NCBI GenBank assembly: GCA_902806595.1
Contig: CADCXC010000013.1
Location: forward strand, 558,001 to 622,000
Direction of reading: 5' to 3'
Source of the DNA: Pyrenopolyporus hunteri
Lineage: Eukaryota > Ascomycota > Sordariomycetes > Xylariales > Hypoxylaceae
Length of the DNA stretch: 64,000 nt
Part shown: positions 58,090 through 64,000 of the stretch, one piece after another
Position numbering within the stretch: position 1 is the stretch's first letter
Layout of the letters: every line of letters starts with the position of its first letter
Notes under the pieces: generated by a model
Told to the model about the DNA's origin: nothing
The model's database searches: none
The model's input: the letters and a program-made list of their open reading frames with translations, nothing else
Made by a program: the position numbers and the translations under genes

Positions 58090-59570
58090 CTAATCGAGAA
58101 GAATTTCGTAATTATCCTTTGCGACCCGTACGGGCTCGTTCCCGCCTCCGTATTTACGCCGGACAAGCTCAAATATGATTAAACCAGCGCTAGTGCTTGG
58201 TACCTGTCGAACTATAGCAGGTATTTGTTAGCCTCTGGCGGTTCTCGCTAGGTAGATTTAAGATGTGAATTTGGTCTGAGAGTAGCAATCAAGGGAGGGC
58301 AAGACGTACTAGTGTTCCACCAAAACCCGCGGTACAGCCATCGTGTCAGACCTCTACCTTCCGAAGCAGCCTCGGCGGCGCATTGAGTCCAAGTTTCCTG
58401 GTAGGCATGGTAGTAAGCCCGAAGCATACGCCACCTATGCCTTGGCTTATCAGGATTCGTAACCGCCGAATTTCTTAGCTTCGCCGCCTTAGCGTCAAGA
58501 TCCTCTAGATGGTCCCAATGCAAGACTTGAATGTGGGTCAACGGGTGAAGAATAATCTGCTGGGATAACGACGCCGTAAAGCCAGCAAGCAGCAGAAACA
58601 TTGGTTCGATAGCGTAGTGCGGCCGTATTACAACTGGACGGTTGCCATCTTTCGTGATACTCTTATCCCGATCATTATGAGTGGACGGCCTCTTTTGGGC
58701 TAGCACATCAACGACGTCGGGGTGTAACCCGCCGTAATACCACGTGATGAATCGATAGTAACCTTGGGCTTTCACAAACTCGAAAGTGCTAAAAAAAACA
58801 GCGCTTCCGAAGCTATCTTTCAAAAAAGACAGTCCCCATCCCGCAAATATTCCTCGAAGTCCTATCTCCCTAAGCTTTTCCGCCGAAAACGTCCACATGC
58901 TCTTGAGCTTTCCATCCCCGTTATTGGAAATGAGATCGCGATGGTCATATCTTGCTTGTATGGCATCGAGAGGGGCTGCTACAAGGCTTTGTATGCTCCC
59001 GGCTAAGAAACCGGCAGTGAAAGTATGTATCGGGTCCGGCGGAGGAAACACCCTCTTAGCCCCTCTCGAAGTCTCCTCGTGTAGTTGACCCAGGATTTGT
59101 AGGTAACTGGTATACAAGACCGCACCAACTCCAACATTCGCTAGGAGTGGCGGGAGGATTTGTTCAGGCAAGACCCTCCACCCATGCTGTTTAATTACAG
59201 ATGCGAGTAACCCTGGCGTGGTGCCTTTAGCCCACATCCAAGCCTGCCTGAAAGTGATGCCGAGTTTTGAGGCTGTCTGGTGGTTGGCGGCGGCTCGAGC
59301 CAACAGCTCGGTCTGAGTCTGGTGGACGCTCCGAGCATAAGCGAGATAATCAACACGCGTCCGGAAGAAAGCCTTAACAGGGGCTCTGAAGTAAAAGGCG
59401 ATAGCCTGGGCGCTCAAGGCCCGGACACCAGCGGCTGATGCGGCGGTTGCGGCATTATTACGCGACGGATTGTCCAGACTCCCTTCAGGCGGTATTACAG
59501 GGAGAACACCAGTGTATATATCCTGAGGTGAGCCATTAATATCATCGCGGCCGGGTGGCATTGTCCTCAC
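58090..59570 (-). CDS. Divergent mitochondrial carrier family protein
   Basis: Two exons on the minus strand: 58310-59570 and 58090-58211, 98-bp intron (donor GTACGT, acceptor TAG); 460 residues. Without splicing the frame ends in a short non-homologous tail, while splicing adds RQVPSTSAGLIIFELVRRKYG, the typical final carrier helix. The N-terminal 70 residues are polar. The second repeat carries AAPLDAIQAR, a recognisable form of the P-x-D-x-x-K-x-R signature; the third has a weakened HPLTHIQVL, and the first only APVKAFFRTRVD. Six membrane segments are expected in the inner mitochondrial membrane. Substrate unknown; the weak signatures and length (usual about 300) mark it as an atypical member. 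Confidence 0.82.
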
Positions 59571-60427
59571 GAGTCATTTTGAGGTTGACGGGCGAAGTCC
59601 GTTCCAAGCGTAAGGGGTTCGGAGAGTCGGAGAGGCTATTTACGGATAGAAATCTGATTTGTTGCGAAAAGCTTGGGGCTTTTGAGTGAAGGAAGATGAA
59701 AACGAAAATGAAGATGGAAATGGAAATGGGAACGGAGATCAAGTGCACATTCTATATAAGCCTATCGATTAAAGATAACGGGTTAACAGGGATACGGATA
59801 CCCTTGTATCCGACATGGCATCACTCTTTACTGCTCAACTATTCGATCCCTCCAGATCTGTCTAACCAAGAAATTATTTTTTTTTTCTTTAGAATAGTAA
59901 TTGTTTTAGTACCTGAAGTCGAGTACAGTAATCGCAGATATTTCTATTTACCCACCCATATACGGCACTTGAAAGGTACCAAGGTATAAAAGTCGTATAT
60001 CCCTGCATCGCCGAACTACGCTCCTGGGTGTACCTGAAGGGAAGCAAGTCCTTGCAACGTCATCTGTGTGGCTTCGTGCCTGAGTGGATACGTACCTACA
60101 CACAGCTGAAAAAGGGGATTCAGGCTCGCGCTACTCAGCCAGCGTGACGTCAGCTAGTAGTGTGAAGGAGTTACGAAGAAGTCACCATAAATTTAATTTT
60201 GGAAGCCTTCCTTCTCTCGTCGACACTAATGAAAATTTACCTATGTACCAAGTACGAAATACTTAGGGTACCTATGCCTTAGGTACTTTTTGAGCCTCAA
60301 GGATTCAAACATTTCAAGACTTCAATTTTCGCTACTAGAATTCATCCAACTCATCCCGAACCGTATAGATGAGATACGTTCGCCCAACTTTGGATATTCC
60401 TCGCCTCGTTGTCTCTAATCGCCCACC
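59571..60427. promoter_or_regulatory. Divergent intergenic region, carrier / PXB genes
   Basis: 857 bp between head-to-head starts. On the minus strand the carrier leader (59690-59735) is a CT-rich run of ATTTCC/ATTTTC hexamers. A GGTACCTATGCCTTAGGTAC cluster is near 60268-60290. Promoters of both genes should lie here. Confidence 0.5.
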
Positions 60428-62524
60428 ATGTCCTCTATGGCTTTATCTTCCCGGCAACTGGAGGCCTTAGTCGATATTCTTGTCCATTATGAGACTTACT
60501 CGGAGGCTGAGAGCTTCAAGTATCCAGAGGCTATCGAGCAGTACGGATATCCTTTCGACGCCTCATCGCGGAAACAAGTGGGCAAGGGGTGTAGAAAGTC
60601 ATCGTCGCCACTACTGCAACTCCTTCTTACTAGGTTAATTCTTCCGATTCCTGGAATTAGGGATCTGCCACCCGAATTCTGGAGCAACAAGTTCCGAAAT
60701 CTCATGAAAAGATTCGGTGAAGCGGATTTGTCAGAGAGTTACGACAAAGGGACTCTAGGGAGCAGGAAGAGGCTTGCCTCGGCCGCATCAGTTGTCCACG
60801 AATGTGTCACTAGGGGTTTGTTAAGCGGCGTGCCCAACGATAAGCTACCGGATCTGCATGGGCAATATGATATACATACCGCGGAAGACCTTACTAGGGC
60901 TTGGGATGACGTGGTCCAGCATCTAGTCTACGGTAATTTGATTGAAGAATTATTCGATCACTTTACCAAGACTTCAAATCTTGAGGACCATTCCCCAGCT
61001 GTCGAAGCCGCTATTACCCTCGCCATCATCTACGTCGCCACGTTTCTTCACCATCTTTTCGTCCTATCGGCCGAAGGTCCTTACCTCCTCAAGTTGATTA
61101 ATAATGTCCACGGCTTGATCCCATACTCGGTGATTGGGCAAACACTGCGTGTCGGAAATGCTGGAACTATGATCAACGCCATGGTTAAGTTATTCTTAGC
61201 CAAGGTCAGCGTTGGTGCCATATCCAATTGGCTCGGGCTGACTCAGAATGCTTCGGACGGGATGAACCTTTTACAGAGGTACGTACCTCTCATTCGCACG
61301 TTTATAAGTTGTCTAACTATCATTAGGATAATATCCTTGGTGCTGGATTGGGACACCGGTGAATTTCGCAAAGCTGTCGAAGGTATTAGGCGGAGTAAAG
61401 AAAGGCCTAGCGAGTCGCACCTAACAGCAATTGACGAACATCTACGAGCGTCTAGAGAACAACACGAATCAGCTCGCATGTTAAGTAAGAGGGATGGGAA
61501 ATCTATAGCAATAGCTATACTAGAGATTAAGGATGAAACCTTAGTGGAATCTCTTACGGAAGCGCAACATGCTCAATGCTTAGAGTATTATTCGGCTCAA
61601 CTCGCGATCCGAGACAGAGAGAAGATTACAGAAGTTCTCTGCCGCCAGAGCCCCGACTTCATCACTTCCATCCTGAGAGACGGCGTATCTGTTTTCGAAC
61701 CCATGATTCGCGATATCCACAAGAATGTAGACATACGCAAACATCTCGGCTCCGTGGAAAGCTTCTTGACCGATTTGATAGAAACAAGCAAGCCAAAGAA
61801 GCGAAAGGATCCCAACGGGAACGATAGCGTTACGCCACCCTCTGTTGAAGACTACGTTGATTTGCTGAGACGAAACCGCCGCTTAGCCTATGACTATCTG
61901 CACGATTTTGCTGAAGGTTGCCCAAATCTACGAGAAACCTGGTTAGACTGGGTCGAGAAGAGCCTAAAATCATTTCAGCGGGCACCCAAGCACGAAGAAA
62001 GCATATCTGAAATGAACGAGGCCGTGGGCTCGAATAATCGGGGAGGTATGGAGAAGCATATCCAGAACCTATTCGCCATGCTTCCACCTGATAAGAAGTG
62101 CCACGTCCAGGCGGCCATAGATGCTCATGTTGAATATCTGTCTAACTCGGAAAAAGTATCAATGGCACGAATGCAAAGAATCCTAGATGATATCAGTTGC
62201 GATGAGAAAAGACGGACATCGGGAAGCATGGGTGGGCCAGGGGTATACATATCGCGATGGCACTGCTTACTAGACGAGACCATCGTGACACCAAGCACAC
62301 CACGAGGCCCGCCAAGGACAGGGAAAGAAGTAAAGGGCTTGAAAGCCCTCGGGAAGACCGAGGCTGTCGCCAGGTCGGAAGCCTGGGACCCAGACACCCT
62401 AGATCAACAAGAGGAGAAGATGTGGCCGGCGCCTCCCGACGTCTCGGTGGTGATCGAAACCCTTGGGCCACAATTCAAAAGCCTTGTTGCTGATATTTCC
62501 GCTAATTATCCGCCCGCCAAATAA
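60428..62524 (+). CDS. PX-associated (PXB/DUF3818-type) protein
   Basis: Open as 698 codons, but 61279-61326 is very likely a 48-bp in-frame intron: donor GTACGT, branch-like CTAAC, acceptor TAG. Splicing gives NLLQRIISLVLDWD and a 682-residue protein. The N-terminal 140 residues (QLEALVDILVHYETYSEAESF, then EQYGYPF) match the PX-associated PXB domain. The middle (about 150-390) is the helical, partly hydrophobic segment usually seen in DUF3818 proteins (AAITLAIIYVATFLHHLFV and a following amphipathic part). The C-terminal third is charged and helical with a PxxxEDYVDLLRRN segment. No PX domain is visible between or after these blocks, although relatives often have one; family relatives are thought to work in endosomal lipid binding or sorting. 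Single gene, no neighbours linked by function. Confidence 0.78.
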   Translation: MSSMALSSRQLEALVDILVHYETYSEAESFKYPEAIEQYGYPFDASSRKQVGKGCRKSSSPLLQLLLTRLILPIPGIRDLPPEFWSNKFRNLMKRFGEADLSESYDKGTLGSRKRLASAASVVHECVTRGLLSGVPNDKLPDLHGQYDIHTAEDLTRAWDDVVQHLVYGNLIEELFDHFTKTSNLEDHSPAVEAAITLAIIYVATFLHHLFVLSAEGPYLLKLINNVHGLIPYSVIGQTLRVGNAGTMINAMVKLFLAKVSVGAISNWLGLTQNASDGMNLLQRYVPLIRTFISCLTIIRIISLVLDWDTGEFRKAVEGIRRSKERPSESHLTAIDEHLRASREQHESARMLSKRDGKSIAIAILEIKDETLVESLTEAQHAQCLEYYSAQLAIRDREKITEVLCRQSPDFITSILRDGVSVFEPMIRDIHKNVDIRKHLGSVESFLTDLIETSKPKKRKDPNGNDSVTPPSVEDYVDLLRRNRRLAYDYLHDFAEGCPNLRETWLDWVEKSLKSFQRAPKHEESISEMNEAVGSNNRGGMEKHIQNLFAMLPPDKKCHVQAAIDAHVEYLSNSEKVSMARMQRILDDISCDEKRRTSGSMGGPGVYISRWHCLLDETIVTPSTPRGPPRTGKEVKGLKALGKTEAVARSEAWDPDTLDQQEEKMWPAPPDVSVVIETLGPQFKSLVADISANYPPAK

Positions 62525-63045
62525 GAGATACGAGCTCACGAGAGTTAGATGTCTGAGAGTTTATACAACGCGGCATCACGTTCTATACGATAATTTACGT
62601 CATCGAGTTTACAGGCAGCATACGTTCCGACGTAATAGCTAATTAACTCAGTAGTTCCCGAATAAAGCTACAAGAATTAAAATTTAACTAGAGAGGCGTA
62701 TGACACATGGTCTATTTAAGTGGCATTCAAGTCGGAGTTCTAATGAGGGTTTATTTTTAAAAATGGAATCAGGGCAATACTATAAAATAAGGAAAGAGAG
62801 ATTTTAGTAATACAGACAACGGAAACTAGGCCAGCGATGTAAACGGACGCAAAATGCGCCCTGACTTCCAGGCCAAGTTCCTCATATATCTCCGTTAACG
62901 CCAGTATCGTTCCAATTTCCCATTTCCAACCATGTCTGGAGTTATGTTTAATCGGGCCACTAGCAATGGCGGTAGAGGTACCCCTGAACAGTTGATTAGC
63001 GATCTTGGAGGAACAAAGGTGATCCAGGGATGGGAATTATTACCT
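62525..63045. other. Intergenic region between convergent genes
   Basis: 521 bp between the PXB stop and the stop of the secreted repeat-protein gene. An open frame spanning it on the minus strand (62895-63716) is a shadow of the repeat gene. Confidence 0.5.
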
Positions 63046-63906
63046 CTATTTACGGCCCAGGCCACCAGTGAGACCACCAAGAAGGCCGGAAATACCGTCT
63101 TCTTTCTTGGCTCCTTCCTTCTTGGCCCTGGACGCCTCGGTAGCGGACTTAGAGCCGGCGGCGCCGCCTCGAGAACCCTCGAACCCGGCCTTCGACCCTT
63201 CAGCAGCGGCTTGAGAGCCCTGGAATCCGGCTTTGGAGCCTTCTGCGGCGGCCCTGGAACCCTCAAATCCGGACTGGTAACCCTGGTCCGCAGCCTTCGA
63301 TCCCTCAAAGCCAGCCTTGGAGCCTTCGGCGGCGGCTTGGAAGCCGTCGGCCATGTCGAAGGAGGCCCTGTCACCACTGTTGAATCCGTCCTTGTCGTTG
63401 TGGGCGACGCCCTTCTTGGAAGCGCTGCGGTTGGCGCCGTAGCCGCCGGCCTTGCTGCCCTTGTCTCCGTGCCCGTAAGACTTGTGGCCCTCGGAGGCGG
63501 ACTTGTGTGCCTCCATGGCAGCCTTGTGGCCTTCCATGCTAGAGTTCTGCCCTTCCATGCCAGCAACCTGGCCTTGCTCGCTCGCCTTCTGGCCGAACAT
63601 TCCGGCGCCCTGGCTATTCTCGGCCGCCTTGTGGCCTTGACTACCAGCTTCCTGGCTGCCACCGATGGCCCCCTGCCCTTGCTTGTTGGACATGTGCTCT
63701 CCCTCGGCGGACTCATGGCCCTCCTTAGAGCCCGCGGCTAGGCCCCCGGCAACACCGGACATATGCGGCGCGGCGCGGGCGAAATGCTCGACCGCCTTGC
63801 CGGCGGAAGGGGCGACAGCGTCGGTACCTGGAGCTGAGTTGACTGGTGCGGTGTTCGCTGCTGCCGCGAGCAGGGAAATAAGGGCGATGAGTGCGCGTTG
63901 CTGCAT
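63046..63906 (-). CDS. Secreted Gly/Ala/Lys-rich repeat protein
   Basis: Single exon, 286 residues, MQQRALIALISLLAAAANTA signal peptide. The body is low complexity. Residues about 188-247 hold four copies of a 14-residue unit with consensus GS(K/R/Q)AAAEGSKAGF(E/Q); earlier, about 100-150, looser EGHKAA heptads occur. The protein is hydrophilic, lacks Cys in the mature part, and ends GGLTGGLGRK. No known domain is recognised. Composition resembles late-embryogenesis-abundant-like or glycine-rich cell-surface proteins, so a stress or wall role is possible but not shown. The DNA repeat (42 bp) makes all six frames open, so several other long frames here are shadows; the secretion signal and its ATG fix this one. 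The promoter lies at 63907-64000 and beyond the right edge. Confidence 0.75.
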   Translation of the reverse strand: MQQRALIALISLLAAAANTAPVNSAPGTDAVAPSAGKAVEHFARAAPHMSGVAGGLAAGSKEGHESAEGEHMSNKQGQGAIGGSQEAGSQGHKAAENSQGAGMFGQKASEQGQVAGMEGQNSSMEGHKAAMEAHKSASEGHKSYGHGDKGSKAGGYGANRSASKKGVAHNDKDGFNSGDRASFDMADGFQAAAEGSKAGFEGSKAADQGYQSGFEGSRAAAEGSKAGFQGSQAAAEGSKAGFEGSRGGAAGSKSATEASRAKKEGAKKEDGISGLLGGLTGGLGRK

Positions 63907-64000
63907 TTTGACTGATTGGGGTAGTTGAAAAGGTTGTTGGGAAAGGATTGTGGGTAAGGATCAGGAAGTTAGGGTTCAAATGAGTGACTGTAAAGGAGCG

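Noticed and set aside
62895..63741. Two other long frames overlapping the secreted repeat gene
   Set aside because: They arise because the 42-bp DNA repeat keeps all frames open; only the chosen frame has a signal peptide and sensible residue use.

Overview
The window reads as chromosomal DNA of a filamentous ascomycete (Pezizomycotina, probably a sordariomycete). Genes are single transcription units with short GT-AG introns of about 48-122 bp. Recognisable products include Atg17, a SCON-2/SconB F-box WD40 protein, a succinate/fumarate carrier, twinfilin, a class I mannosidase (GH47), a DUF8021 secreted protein and a PX-associated (PXB) protein. A 22-kb block carries the extreme C-to-T/G-to-A decay of repeat-induced point mutation (RIP). 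The species cannot be named from the sequence.

Layout. 1-29 kb is ordinary gene space: ATG17 3' end, Ure2-type GST, an unknown acidic protein, an Mpv17/PMP22 protein, a ferric reductase divergent from a DUF218 (YdcF-like) protein, a small secreted cysteine protein assembled here from three exons, a gene-poor 4.8 kb, scon-2, a 2-kb gap, sfc1/acuL convergent with twinfilin, a tandem DUF8021 secreted protein, and a Golgi/ER GH47 mannosidase. 29.3-51.7 kb is a single AT-rich block. 51.7-64 kb returns to gene space: the rest of a GH32 glycosidase, a small protein with a VPS13-C-like/sterol-glucosyltransferase-tail motif, a TauD-type dioxygenase, a divergent mitochondrial carrier, a PXB/DUF3818-type protein and a secreted Gly/Ala/Lys repeat protein.

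Main discovery. The AT-rich block is one insertion of 22,364 bp (29346-51709). It has 89-bp terminal inverted repeats and a perfect 6-bp target duplication (CCACCC, 29340-29345 and 51710-51715), and it sits inside the first exon of a secreted GH32 gene. Removing the element and one CCACCC copy rejoins the GH32 frame exactly: 48 codons on the left, then two exons on the right, 615 codons in all with no stop. The interior is saturated with RIP-type mutations, yet its surviving cytosines are nearly all in CpG. It also holds nested repeats, four tandem-repeat arrays and a younger, unmutated 772-bp foldback element with an 8-bp duplication (TATATAAT).

How genes relate. No biosynthetic cluster or operon-like unit is visible; most genes are independent housekeeping or secretory functions. 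The clearest regulatory clue is a perfect ATCTGATAA-type GATA site just upstream of the ferric reductase, matching the iron-regulator (SreA/SRE) consensus. Exon boundaries were set by hand from splice consensus plus frame continuity, so they are strong where the protein family is known and weaker elsewhere.
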